From assembly GCA_015178975.1 (NCBI GenBank), contig WHVD01000174.1, positions 1 to 64,000 of the forward strand: 64,000 nucleotides of DNA. Reading direction: 5' to 3'. The notes under the pieces were generated by a model. That model worked only from the letters and a program-made list of their open reading frames with translations, ran no database searches and was not told the origin of the DNA. Each line of letters opens with the position of its first letter. Positions within the stretch are counted from its first letter, which is position 1. This document shows positions 11,560-23,849 of the stretch, one piece after another. Both the position numbers and the translations under genes were made by a program. Source of the DNA: Hysterangium stoloniferum. Taxonomy: Eukaryota; Basidiomycota; Agaricomycetes; Hysterangiales; Hysterangiaceae.

Positions 11560-12316
11560 TTGCGTTTCTCACTGCATGCGCCAACGCGAACGTCAGTTGA
11601 ATATCATTTTACGCAAAGTCACTCTTTCATTTTAGGAGAGGGATCTGTACAAGAAGTGGAAATCAACCCGATACCGTCATCTGTCATTTCCAGTGCACTA
11701 CCTACTGCATCTTCGCCTTTGCGCCCACCACAAACGGCGTTTCTGCCTGTCGGCCAAGACTATCATGAATTGGTTCCGGCTATGCAAACTTGACAAGCGG
11801 GACTCAAAGCCTTTTCCCATGCCAGTAGAGAAACTCGCAGCAGGGCCGCAATCAGTGTAAACCAGGCGCTTCTACGAGTACGGTTGGGCAACTGACTCTG
11901 AGCCTTCTCTACAGGTTATTGTCACTATCCTGCAGAACCAATGTCAAGAACACGCACGCTAAGCGCGATCGCGACGAGCTGAGTTCACGGTTGTGTCTCG
12001 CAAGCCTCTAAACAGTTTCCTGCACGCCGTCCGTATCCGGCAGCCGCAGGTCCATCAATCTCGTGCCCACCCTTGCAGCGCTGAATAGTTTATTTGACAC
12101 GATGTCGCTGCGTATTCACAATGGTGCAGTTGTCCAAGCGACGATTACGAGCAGGGTGCCACGTGTGGTGATTGCGCATGCGACGAAGGTGTTGCAGGGT
12201 ATGGTTCTCAAGATCAAGCGCGACTCCGGTGTATCTGTCCGAAAAAGGGAAATATGCAGCTGTTGCATTGCTGGGAAGTGTGGCCTCGACCCATTGACTC
12301 AGTCATATGAGCACTA
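11560..12316 (+). pseudogene. Degenerate host-like coding sequence, unassigned
   Basis: Protein-like blocks follow one another in changing frames: ILGEGSVQEVEINPIPSSV and FLPVGQDYHELVP near 11640-11770, FSHASRETRSRAAISVNQAF near 11810-11870, and DTMSLRIHNGAVVQATITS with VLKIKRDSGVSV near 12090-12235. Their regular composition suggests one decayed gene broken by stops and frameshifts. I do not know the family. Confidence 0.45.
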
Positions 12317-12439
12317 AAAGGGGCATAACGTATCATCATCAGTAAAAACGCACTACAAAGCCTTCCCATCACAACGGAAAAGTCCGGAGGAAAGGAAAGG
12401 ATGAAAGCAAGCAAAAGAGAAGAAAGAAAGAAACCCGAC

Positions 12440-13170
12440 TAACCGCCCCATTAAACCAACTCCTATCCTCTTCCCATCTCAACGCTCTTCACGCCATCGA
12501 TGAAGGCTGTTGCTGCTGCGTATTCAGGGAAGTTCATGGCGATGTTGTGGAGTCTTCGGCAGGAGGGGAGGTAGCGAGATGAGATTGCTAGAAATGTCTA
12601 TAGGGTTACTATGATTATACGAGTTGTATTATAAAGAAGGCTGGAAGGAAAAGAAGTGGGAAAGGACTTGCCGACGGTGAAGAGGGATAGGTCCCGTTCG
12701 TAGACCGCTTTGGACAGTGTGGAGAACGTGGTTTAGGATGGATACGAAGGGCTGACAAATAGTAGAAAACACTATAAACATTCGTCTTTTGAACGGAAGA
12801 AGGATAAACACTGCTTACGCTAACATATTTGAAAAATCTACCACCATTGGAAAAGGAAAAGTCAACGCTGAATATCAAAAAACCTAGGATCACAAGCCAC
12901 TCACATGTCAAACAACTCCTTTGCAGCCTCCCAATCCACTAACCCACTCGAAAGAATAGCGGGCAGGGCAGGGCGCGTTTCCAAGACCCTTCGGTGCGAG
13001 GTTGGAGGCAGGCCCTGGGGCATGATAATCTGTCAAGGCGAGACCAAATCCTTCGGTGGTTGCAGATTCGGATTCTGTTCCAAAGTCGTCTTCATCATAG
13101 GTAGCGGCGCGTTTCAGCTTGGACTCGGAACCTTCTTCACTTTTTCATTGTTGATGATGACGATGACGTT
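12440..13170 (-). pseudogene. Fungal_trans transcription factor, partial second copy
   Basis: Minus-strand exon blocks parallel those at 14560-16130. The block near 13110-12905 corresponds to an acidic then RVLN..AILA..LVDW..ELFDM region ending at a GTGAGTGG donor, and that near 12850-12650 contains FVSIL.HVLHT and VYERDLSLFTV. The block near 12590-12480 matches the AIAFIDGVKSVE segment. The rest of the factor is missing and frameshifts are present. A third short copy of the acidic region lies at 40100-40460. Confidence 0.6.
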
Positions 13171-13497
13171 GAAGAACCGGGTTTCGAAACAACACACGCC
13201 TCTTCGAGACTAAGTCGCGCAAGCATACCCATCGGCGCAGATCGAGAGGGGAGCATGTGTAGGTTGGGGATGAGCGGTGGAGGGAAGAGGTTATGTAGCA
13301 CAAGTTTTGTCGATCTCCAGCTTGGTGTTTTTGTTTTTGTTCCTGGTACTCTCCGTCCTCCTCACCTACAACCTCCCTTCACACCTTCTCTAACTCTTCA
13401 TCCCAAGGCACCTCCTCGTTACTCCCCTCCCTTTCACTACTTCACCCATCATCACTATCTTCGTCATTTTCTTCGCTCTTTTCACGCACCATCTCCC

Positions 13498-13950
13498 TCG
13501 GTCGAGGAGTCCAAACTCGCACATACACCACATGTGTGGCTGCGAATCCCGATACACAAGAGTTGGGAAAGAGAAGGAAAGAAAGAACAGGGTACATTCA
13601 CTCCCGTCCCATTCCATCACGACCATTCTTCGCGGGTGTCCAGTCAGACCAGACATACAGACATAGAAGACGAAGAGGTGAGATCGAGAGTTTTAGCTCG
13701 GGATATAAAATGGTCGAGGAGTCCGCATTCACACAAACACCTCACGTGCGGCTGCGAACCACCGATACGCGCAGACGGAAAAGAGAGGACAATGTGTGAC
13801 TACATTCTCTCTAATCAAAGATAACGACAGACAGAGGACAAAGAGGTCCAACACCCGCGTTCTGACTCCGATTTTAATAGAATGGTCGAGGAGTACCTCA
13901 TTCGTTCGTATTTGCATCTATATATCTAGAGTGCAGTTGTGAAACCTCGC
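13498..13950. repeat. Array 2 of ~190-bp degenerate repeats
   Basis: Units begin near 13498, 13708 and 13878 and match arrays at 10900 and 17050. The sequence just after (13950-14470) is also shared with 17560-17890, including a minus-strand stretch reading ALSTRTHDS in both copies. Confidence 0.6.
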
Positions 13951-14559
13951 GGAGTGCACGCAAATTGAAACAAGGTGTAATATCCTGGGTCCAAGAAAGT
14001 CTAGCTCGGGATGGGATGATCAAGCCAAGGTGGGATTGTGGTTGATAGAAAGAGACAGATGAATAATTGAAATTTGAGAAGAGATAGCCTGGCGATCGCG
14101 TGCAGTGAGAATCGTGTGTTCGGGTGGATAGTGCGCAAATAGGCAGGATGGCGCGGGCTAGAAGCAGTGGCGCGATGGCGCTGGAGAAGAATCGGACAAG
14201 ATGGGATATGCACGAAGGGACAGACGACGGAAGATGTTGACCGGCGGAATCGAAAGAAGTGTGCGGCAACAACATTGCAGTAAACTGAAACGACACCGAA
14301 AGGACGAGTCTGAGTCTGCACACACGCTCATCCACCTTGCACCTGAACGTGCATTTGCCCCTGAACATGCATCTGCTCCTGCAAACACAAATACAACCAA
14401 CATAGTCCATAGTGAGCATCCCGATCACTGCATCTGACTGTACATCCAACCAACCTGTCCCCACTTCCACTCCTACTTTGCCTTAATATCACTAAGATGA
14501 CGCACGACCGCCATGGCCGATTACAGACACTACAGAGTCACCAAATCAATACCTAGGCA

Positions 14560-16130
14560 ATCTCGCAGACATACAAGCATACATACCTTGGCAAAGAACA
14601 TATCGCCTGGCTCTAGACCATGACGCTTCCATGCATCCTCAAACCCGAACGAGTACATAACCAGACGCATGTAATTTTCAAACACAGGAACACCTTCGAG
14701 ACGGACGAAGTTGGCAGGGTGTAAACAAAAGAAAAGGGAGGTTAAACAATGCTACACCATAGTTAGAGCCATGGGGGCACATACCATTCCTATCCGACTC
14801 ATTCTCATAACTCCACTTAACACTATCGTGCCAGCCCCTGATCTCCGCCTCAGTGGTCTCCGTTATAGCACGGAAATCAGGGTTCTATAGAAATTCGATG
14901 GTAAATCATTATTTCATAACGACACCTTGAAAATCAAAACACGTACAGTTCCACTTGGTGTATGAATACTTTCATGGAACCTCGATACGATCTTCAGCAG
15001 TTCCGTATACGCAACGAGATGGACGTCGTAGGGGTGATTATATCTAGAATACATCATAGCATCAGCAAGATACCCAAGGCTATTCAAGAGTCTACTTACT
15101 TGCTCCCCCGATACCAAGCATTTGCACCTCTAATGGCCTCATCCTCCTGTATACCCGTAGGCTTCCCCCATTGCGTCGAACTCGAGCGATCGAGCAGTTT
15201 AACCACGTCCGCGCACGGTTCAGCCTCTCGCGCTCATGCCGCTCTGAGAGGGGCGCAGTACTTGGGAACCTGATTTCATACAAAAATCATCAGCATCACG
15301 ATCAAGGTGATAAAGTAACAGAAAAGGAATGAAAGCAAGCGAAAGAAAAGAAAAAAGCCCGACTAACCGACTAGCCAATCCTCCATAAAACCAACTCCTA
15401 TCCTCCTCCCATCTCCTCGCAGGAAGACCATATACACTCATGAGCAGATATGCCTGAGCCATCTCAACGCTCTTCACGCCGTCGATGAAGGCTATTGCTG
15501 CTGCGTGTTTAGCAAAGTACATGGCGGTTATATGGAATCCTGGGCGAGAGGGGAGATAGCGAGATGAGATTGTTAGGACTGATCATAAAGTTAGCATGCT
15601 TGCACGAGTTTTATTATAAAGAAGGCTGGAAGGGGAACAAGTGGGAAATGATTTACCGACAGTGAAGAGGAACGGGTCCCGTTCGTAGACGTTTTGGACG
15701 TGTGGAGAATGGGGTGTAAGAGGGATACGAAGGGCTGGCAAATAGTAAAAAACACTATAAACATCCGTCTTTTGCAAGGAAGAAGGATAAACACTGCTTC
15801 CGCCAACATATTTGAAAAATCTACCATCATTGCAAAAGGAAAGGTTAACATCAGCTATCGAAAAAACCACAAGCCACTCACATATCAAACAACTCCCCTG
15901 CGGTCGCCCAATCCACCAACCCATTGGCAAGAATAGCGCGCGTGGCAGCGCGCACGTTTAAGACCCTTCTTAGTGCGAGCTTGGAGGAAGACCCTGGGGC
16001 GAAATAATCTGTGTATGCTATACCGGACTTTTCGGTGGTTGTAAAGTCAGATTCTGCTTCAACGTCGTCTTCATCATGTTTGATGTCGGAGTCTTCGTCA
16101 GATAGCGGCGCGTTTCAACCTGGACTCGGA
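14560..16130 (-). pseudogene. Fungal_trans-domain transcription factor, broken
   Basis: Minus-strand exons separated by short introns carry the middle homology region of fungal zinc-cluster regulators. From 16130: an acidic segment, then ALRRVLNVRAATRAILANGL...ELFDM to a GTGAGT donor at 15881; FVSLLHPILHT and VYERDPFLFTV (15750-15660); YFAKHAAAIAFIDGVKSVEM and AYLLMSVYGLPARRWEEDRS (15522-15370); RLNRARTWLNCS then LLDRSSSTQWGKPTGIQEDE (about 15245-15130); NHPYDVHLVAYTELLKIVSR (15088-14950); AEIRGWHDSVKWSYENESD (14880-14790); and NFVRLEGVPVFENYMRLVMY (14720-14600). Several joins need one-base shifts, and the Zn2Cys6 domain is not found upstream. It is therefore a decayed gene, or a heavily diverged one. 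Confidence 0.75.
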
Positions 16131-16399
16131 ATCTTCTTCACGTTTTATTGTTGATTAATGACAATGATGTGGAAGAACCAGGTTTCGAAACAACATATGA
16201 CTCTTTGAGACCACGCCGCTCAAGTATACCCATAGGTGCAGATCAAGAGGGGCGCGTGTGTTGGTGGAGATGTGCGGTGGAGGGAAGAGGTTTTCTTGCA
16301 TGTGCAGGGTGATTTTGTCTATGGCCAGCTTTGCGTTCGTGTTTCTGTCCCTGGGAGTCCCCGTCCTCCTCACCTACAGCCTCCCTCCACTTCCTCTCA

Positions 16400-16960
16400 C
16401 AATCCCCGTCCCAAGGCCCTCCCTCATGACTCCCCTCCCTTCGCTACTTCACTCATCGTCGGTATCACCGCTCCTTTCATATGCCCTATCCCTCTCACAC
16501 ATCCCCAATCCCGAGGGCGCACCACTATCCGCATTCTTCGTCTTCCCCCACCCTTCTCAAACGCCATCAACGCCGCTCTCTCAGCTTGTCCCAACACAGC
16601 CCCCACCACTAATCCGCTGCTGCTCTCATCGGGATCCAACTCCAGACTTCCTGACCAGGCTTTAGTTTCCGCTGAATTCTTCCCCATGCGACGATCTGCC
16701 AGATTTGTCCTTTTCCCCCTGGAACCGCTACCGACACCTCCGCCCCCAAACGCTTCGAGGAGCTTTCCACCTGCGAACGTGATACGTATGGCATACCGCC
16801 GGCGATTCGTAGGATGCCAGGAGGGTCGCTAATAAAAGAACAGAAAAGAATAACGAATAAATAGAAAGAATAAAGAAAAGTGTTAAAGAGAATAACGCTA
16901 CTGCTCCCACCACAGGGCAAGCGGTTAGTCAACCGACGCATCCGCCTTTGGAGCGTCAAA
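16400..16960 (-). pseudogene. Coding relic upstream of the transcription-factor copy
   Basis: Minus-strand frame containing FAGGKLLEAFGGGGVGSGS, MGKNSAETKAWSGSLELD and GAVLGQAERAALMAFEKG, matched in part at 10420-10270. It could be an N-terminal part of the neighbouring factor or a separate gene; I cannot tell. Confidence 0.35.
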
Positions 16961-17049
16961 CTAGGACAGACTCAAACAGAGAAAGAGGTGTAATATCCGC
17001 GTCGTGGGAAGATCGCATGCTGAGAGTGATGGGGTGGAGAGATAGAACA

Positions 17050-17560
17050 ATGTAGGAGTCCAAAACGCGCATATACACCTCATGTGCGGCCGTAAACCAC
17101 GATACACACGAGTTAGGAAAGAGAGGGAAAGACAGAACATAGCGCCTTCACCGTTCCAATCGGATTATTCTTCGATTGACATCCACTCCCGAGTCTCCAG
17201 TGAGAATAGACACAGACAGACATAGAGGACGAAGAGGGGAAATGGGGTAGTCTACCTCGAGATGGAATAGAATGGAAGGAGTCCGCATTCGTACAAATAC
17301 CCCACGCAAGGCTGCGAACCACCGATACGCACAAATGGGAAAGAGAGCGCCAGAAAGGACATGGTGCGACCACCCCCATCACATTCTCCCCAAACAAAGA
17401 TGAAGACAGACAGAGGACAAAGAGGACAAAGAGGTCCAATATTTATCCGCGTTCTAACTCGGGATGGAATAGGATGATTGAGGAGTGTCTTATTTGTGCG
17501 CATTTGCATCTACATATCTAGAGTGCAGTTGCACAACCCTGCGTAGCACACACAAATTGA
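17050..17560. repeat. Array 3 of ~190-bp degenerate repeats
   Basis: Units begin near 17055, 17275 and 17485 with the same motifs as the arrays at 10900 and 13498. This is the third occurrence of the same three-unit block. Confidence 0.6.
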
Positions 17561-18575
17561 AAAGAGGTGTAATATCTGGGTGTACGGAAGCCTAACTCGC
17601 GATGGGATGACCAAGTGGTGGTGTAGTTGATAGAAAGAGAGAGATGGGCAGTTGAAGCTTGGGGAGACAACCTGGCCATCGCGTGCGGACTGGGAATCGT
17701 GCGTTCGGGTGGATAGTGCGGAAGTGATGGCGGGAATGGCGCGGGCTAGAAACAATGGCGGGATAGCCCTGGAAAAGAGAGCGGCAAGATGGGATAGGCA
17801 CGAATGGAAGACAGAAGACGAAAGACGTTGACGGTGGAAGCGAAAGAAGCCGGCGGCGACAGAATTGCAGTAAGTTGAAGAGGGACCGAGTATGCGGGAT
17901 CCAAGAAGGTACAGAGCATCCAAGGAAGTATTCGGGATCCAAGAAAGTCCCCTGGAGTGGAATGACGAGATGTCGGCACGGGATACGGCTAGCAATTCGA
18001 ATCAGGGAACTATCCAAGATTGGCATCGGTGGTGGCGATGACGGTGACGGTGACGATGATAGTAGTGGCAGTGTTGCCGGCAAGAACTCAACACGCAAAG
18101 TTCGCGAAGTCGGATTAATACGGCGTTAGAATAGTGGAGTAAAGTTATAGAGCGGCGAATCTGATAGAATTTGAAAGATACCCCGGGAATCCAAGAAATC
18201 GATCAGTCGGATCTCATTCCCCACGTCCGAAGATACGCACTGCATCGGTGTCAAAGTGCGATTGAAGATTGAGAAGAGCGCTGTTACAAAAGAGTAGATG
18301 AGAGCCTTGGCACCAATGCAAGTGAGACTTCAGTTAACAGATGCAGATTCCTCCGCGGCCAGAGACAACCCCGCAATTAATGCCAATCGCAATGACATTG
18401 ACAAAGGCGATGTAAATGGCCGTGTGTGATGTGAATATGAATGTCGGTCGAAGGGATGTGAATGTGCAACGACGTAACATGCAAGATGCAATGCTGCGGA
18501 AATCCCTTCCTCGGTGCTAATAGGAAATCCGTGTCAATGCTAACGCTAGTCCCGTACTAAGTCCAATGTAAGGAA

Positions 18576-18650
18576 TCCAATGTAGATGAAGATCCAATGT
18601 AGATGAAAATCCAATGTCGACGAAAATGCTATGCAGTCGAAAATCCCATA
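18576..18650. repeat. 16-bp minisatellite, unit 1 (about 4 copies)
   Basis: Copies of GATGAAAATCCAATGTA occur here in the first unit of the large array. The same block has about eight copies in each of the other two units (21665-21800 and 25810-25935), so the copy number has changed since duplication. Confidence 0.85.
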
Positions 18651-19009
18651 CAGTGGATACAGTCGACTGCCAAACCAGATGTTCTGCCTTTCCATCCGAA
18701 TATCATATGGTCGCAGACCACGCCATGAAGAAAGATTACACGCCGGGCCGTCGTATATACAAAATGGTATGAGGTTGGATTTGAGGCTGAGGCTGGTGCG
18801 GTTGAGATTGAGACTCAAACTGAGAATGTGGTGCGTCTGTGCTTGGGCTTGTGCATGCCGCGCTTGGTGTGTTTCCGGTTGTACTTGAACTCCCAATTAG
18901 CCTTGAACATTGAGCGTGAGCTTAAGATCAAGACTCTCGAGCTCAGAATGGCTTCTTACCTTGCGCTTGCGCTTGAGCTTGGGTCCAAGTCTAGAATTGC
19001 GTCTGCACA

Positions 19010-20060
19010 TACGCCCGTTCACCCTGCACCTGCAAACGCAAACGCAAACAGCAGTCCAGATTGAGCTTCCCAATCTCTGAATCTGGACCATGCATCCTAC
19101 TCACCTGTCCACCGCCCCGCCCTGCCCCCACTTCCACTCTACTCTGCATCGATGCTGGAGCAGGCGCAATACTCCTTACAATGACACCGCTTGGAGATTG
19201 ATGAGGATGATGTTGACTTTGATCATGTTTCCTCTGGCCTCTGCTGCGGCGCCTGAGCTTGTTTAGCAATGACAGCTTGGGCCTGTTCAACCGCGGGAAT
19301 AGAAAGCAAAAGGATCGGTCCGAGTCGGGGTTGCGCGTGGAATTGTGACTACGAGGGTTTGGAAGGGAGTTTTGGCGAATGGTTATGTGGTGGATTCTAC
19401 CATTGTCGTTGGCAGTGGGGATCAGATTGAGATTGAGCGTGCAGTTTGTGTTGCGGTTGGCGTTGAGACTGCAATTGTGGCCATAGAGTGCGACTGCGAC
19501 TGCGGTTGGATCTGCGCCGCCTCCGTCCCCAAGGGCATCTGAAGCGAAAACTCCGTAAAGATAACAAAACGGCTGGAACTGCACGTCATTAATGAAACCG
19601 CTGTGAAGATATCCGGTGCAGGGCTGGAATTGGAATTGGGATAGGAAAACTGCTGTATGCGGATACACAGTTGACACCGATGCACCCGACAAAACACCCC
19701 AAGAATGGCGCCAATCCCCGCCTCCGGATCCCAATGCCCCCCTCACTTCCCCTCCGTACTAAACATAAGCCCTCTCACGCATTCCGGGATCATAACACCA
19801 ACGCTTGCACTCGCCTGCGGTTGCGTATAATCTCCGAATTCATTTCTATCCAGTGGGGGACGGGATGTAAAAGGGCGGTGAGATGGGGACGGTGTTGAAG
19901 GACACGTTGTTGTTATTAGTATTGAAGGCTATGGAGATGATCATGTTACTACCGCTGCTGGGATCTACTTCGGGATTTGGAGCTGGAGCGGATCCGGACT
20001 TGGAGTTGAAGGTGTTTGCATCTGATTCTAAGTCTGCGGCGGCGACCGTGCACATTCGCC
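19010..20060 (-). other. Low-complexity, disordered-tail-like sequence in unit 1
   Basis: Minus-strand frames are rich in Gln, Asn, Ser and Pro (for example FNTNNNNVSFNTVPISPP near 19900). Equivalents lie at 22190-23190, 26320-27440 and 42174-42847, and the last contains NPTSSNNNNNISVS. Such composition fits the disordered C-terminus of a fungal regulator, but frames are not consistently open between copies and no domain is visible. It may equally be non-coding. Confidence 0.4.
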
Positions 20061-20534
20061 AAAGGAAAAGCTGTCTTCATCATCATCGGGGATGAGGGAC
20101 CGAGTGAAAGTAGGAGCGTGTGCTTAGTATTGCTGAAGTTGAGCATGGGCTTGCAATTGTACGAAGCGGCGTGCGACTTGGAAATTGTTAAATCGGCCTA
20201 TTATCATTTAGCATATGGATTACAGTTGACTCCTTCATAATCCATGCGTTCCGTGGACACTCCAGGGTGGGTTATGGGGTCAGAGTGCGAATAGCCTGGA
20301 AATGAACCTTGATATGAAAATCCTAGGGTTTTAAGGGAGTGGTTAACAAGGTCAATAGGGAGTCGACTGTATGCATGACCTGACAAAGACCGGCTCTCAC
20401 TAAACGGCATGATCGTCTCGGTTCCTACAGGGCATGTTACAGTGATGGAATTTTTTTAGAATCTATCTGTTTGAATATTCCCTTTGTACATTTATCGCTC
20501 GCGTTATACAACTCCAGTCTGCCGGAGTTGAGGA

Positions 20535-21060
20535 CTGAATATGTCGCCACAAGGGACAACATAGCGGGCGCCATATTTCAAGGTTACATTTCCGACTTCC
20601 TCGCGAACGCGAAGAGACATGCCAAGATGAGCATTCCCGCGCACCCAGAACATCAGATTCAATCATAGTAGCACAGATCCTGGTCACAACACCATTTGTC
20701 CCACAGACATCTTCCTCTATTCATTTTCACCTAGCGCCTTCAATCCTTAGGTCGCCTGGGAGAGCAAAAAAAAGGTTGTTCAAAGTGACGAGGTGTCTGC
20801 ACTCTACCACCAGCAACAATCGGGCACTCACTGCTGAACCTGATAGCATCCATTGCCTCAGAGTCATCCCTGTGTAACGTATGTGGTTATGACGAGCTGG
20901 TTTGCGTAAATTCCACATTTTCTGCGACATTTCTCAATTCCAGAGGTAGAACATCTGCCGGCATCCTTCAAATCGTTGCATTCCTTTGCACTGTGGGTGG
21001 CAGCAGATCCCTCATGTGTTGGAGATGATCTGACTGCCGGAACACTTTTCAAAACCATTG
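20535..21060 (+). pseudogene. RNase H end and tyrosine-recombinase N-terminus relic, unit 1
   Basis: Reads LRTEYVATRDNIAGAIFQG, a decayed form of the xxNIADALSRG end of RNase H in fungal retroelements. It is followed in other frames by AGLRKFHIFCD and SFALWVAADPSCVGDDL, which resemble the N-terminal SAM-like part of fungal tyrosine recombinases. Upstream RT and RNase H are deleted relative to unit 2. The recombinase assignment is by pattern only. Confidence 0.5.
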
Positions 21061-21664
21061 ACAGTGGAAGTGAAACTCGAATGAGGGAACTATCCAAGAT
21101 TGGCATCGGTGGTGTTGATGACGATGGCGATGACGATGACGATGATAGTGGCGGCAGTTTTGCCGGCAAGAACTTAACACCCAAAGTTCGCGAAGTCGGA
21201 TTAATACGGCGTTAGAATGGTGGAATAAAGTTATAGAGTGGCGGCGAATCTGATAGAATTTGAATGATACCCCGGGAATCCAAGAATCCGATCAGTCGGA
21301 TCTCATTCCCCAGGTCCGAAGATCGTCATACGCACTACATCGGTGTCAAAGTGCGATTGAAGATTGAGATGAGCGCTGGTACCAAAGAGTAGATGAGCAA
21401 GCCTTGGGCACCAATGCAAGTGAGACTTCAGTTAACAGATGCAGATTCCTCCGCGGCCAGAGACAACACCGCGATTGATGCCAATCGGAATGACATTGAC
21501 AGAGGCGATGTGAATGGCCGTGTGGATGTCAATATGAATGTCGGTCGAAGGGATGTGAATGTGCAACGACGTAACATGCAAGATGCAATGTCGCGGAAAT
21601 CCCTTCCTCGGTGCCAAGAGGAAATCCGTGTCAATTATAACGCTAATCCCGTATTAAGTCCGAT

Positions 21665-21800
21665 GTGAGAAATCCAATATAGGTAGGAATCCAATGGAGA
21701 TGAAAATCCGATGTAGATGAAAATCCGATGTAGATGAAAATCCAATATAGATGAAAATCCAATTTAGATGAAAATCCAATGTAGACGAAAGTCCTATGCA
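21665..21800. repeat. 16-bp minisatellite, unit 2 (about 8 copies)
   Basis: Expanded version of the block at 18576, with the same GATGAAAATCCAAT core and single-base variants between copies. Confidence 0.85.
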
Positions 21801-23849
21801 GTCGAAAATCCCATACAGTCGACTGCCAAACCAGATGTCCTGCCTTTCCATCCGAATACCGTATGGTGGTAGACCACGCCATGAAGAAAGATTACACCGG
21901 GCCGTCGTATATACAAAATAGTTTGAGGTTGGCAATGAAACTGAGGCTGATGCGGTTGAAATTGAGACTCAAAACTGAGAATGCGGTCTTATCGCTGTCT
22001 GTGCCTGGGCTTGTGCATGAACTTGGTGTGTTTCCGGTTGCACTTGAACCCCCAAATGGCCTTGAACATGGAGCGTGAGTTTAAGATCAAGACTCTCGAG
22101 CTCAGAATTGCTTCTTACTTTGCACTTGCGCTTGACCTTGCGTCCAAGTCTGGAATTGCGTCTGCACATGCGCCCGTTCACCCTGCACCTGCAAACGCAA
22201 ACGCAAACAGCAGTCCAGATTGAGCTTCCCAATCTCTGAATCTGGACCATCCGACTCACCTATCCACCGCCCCTACCCTTGCCTCCACTTCCACGCTACT
22301 CTGCCTTGATGCTGGAGCAAGCGCAATACTCCTGACACTGGTAACGCTTGGGGATTGATGATGATGATGTTGACTTTGACCATGTTTCCTCGCTTGACTC
22401 TGCTACGGCGCCTGAGCGTGTTACGCAGTAGCAGCTTGGGCCTATTAAACCCCGGAAATAGAAAGCAAAAGGATCGGTCCGGGTCGAAACTGAAGTTGGG
22501 GTTGGGGCTGCACGTGGAATTGCGACTACAAAGGTTTGGAAGGGAGTATTGGCGAAGGGTTATGTGATGAATGTTACCGTTGTCGTTGGAAGTGGGGTTG
22601 AGATTGAGATTGAGCATGCAGTTTGTGTTGCGGCTGGCGTTGAGACTGCAATTGTGGTGATAGAGCTGCGACTGTGACTGTGGTTGGATCTGCGCCGCCT
22701 CCCCCGTCCCCGCCGCCAAGGGCATCTGAAACGAAAACTCCGGACAAATAATAAAACGGCTGGAATTCTACGTCGTTAATGAAACCGGTGTGAAGATATC
22801 CGGTGCAGGGTTGGAATTGGAATTGGGATGGGAAGACTGCTGTATGCCGATACGCAGTTGACACCGATGCACCCCGACAAAACACCCCAAGAATGGCGCC
22901 AATCGCGTGCATGACAACCCATTAGACCATGACCTTGCAGCCTTTGCTGCTGCTGCAAACATAAAGTCCCCGCCTCCGGATCCCAATGCTCCCTCACCTC
23001 CAAAGGGCGGTGAGATGGGGACGGTGTTGAAGGGCACGTTGTTGTTGCTAGTATTGAAGGCTATGGAGACGTTCATGTTACTACCGCTGCTGGTATCTAC
23101 TTGGAGATTTGGAGCTGGAGCGGATTCGGACTTGGAGTTGAAGGTGTTTGCATCTGATTCTGAGTCTGCGGCGGCGGCTGTATACATTTGCTGTCTTCAC
23201 CATCATCGGGGATGAAGGACCGAGTGAAAGCAGGAGCGTGTGCTAAGTATTGCTGAAGTTGAGCATAGGCTTGCAATTGTACGAAGCGGCGTGCGGCTTG
23301 AAATTTTATAAATCGGCCTATTATCTTTATCATTTATTGCAGTTGACTCCTCCATAATCATGGGATATGGGGTACAGGAGAGTGCGAATAGCCTGGAAAC
23401 AAACTTTCATACGAAAATCCTACGGGTTTTAAGGGAGTGGTTATCAGGGTTAATAGAGAGTCGACTGTATGCATGACCTGACTAAGACGGGTTGACGGCA
23501 TGATCGTCTCGGTTCCTGTATGTTAGTGCTGAAATTTTTTATAAATTTATTTGTTTGAATATTCCCTTTGTGCATTTATTGTTCGCATTATATAACTCCA
23601 GTCTGCCTGAGAAACCTTTCTCATTGCTGGGAACAATATATACCATGTACAGGTGGACTTGAGGATCACTTGTCTCCTTCTCTCTTGAACAACACTTATT
23701 GTGGATGGAAGTATGGAAGAGACATACAGTCTATAGTACAGTATATGCTCCTGGCCAGTACAGCCTTTCTACACTCCCCTCTTGTCTCAGAGAGGGGAAT
23801 CACATGGTAAATAAAGGGTAAAAAATAAGTAGAATATGAGGTCATTATG

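Noticed and set aside
11287..11560. Cysteine-rich plus-strand start of the 11287 frame as a metal-binding protein
   Set aside because: The CDWCYHCWNCDDCDCED run is opposite a His/Ser/Asn-rich stretch, is not conserved in the related repeat copies at 14050 and 17620, and lacks a regular finger spacing.
13255..13824. 189-codon plus frame as a gene
   Set aside because: It lies over repeat array sequence and opposite to the transcription-factor relics, with no recognisable domain and no matching frame in the duplicate copies.
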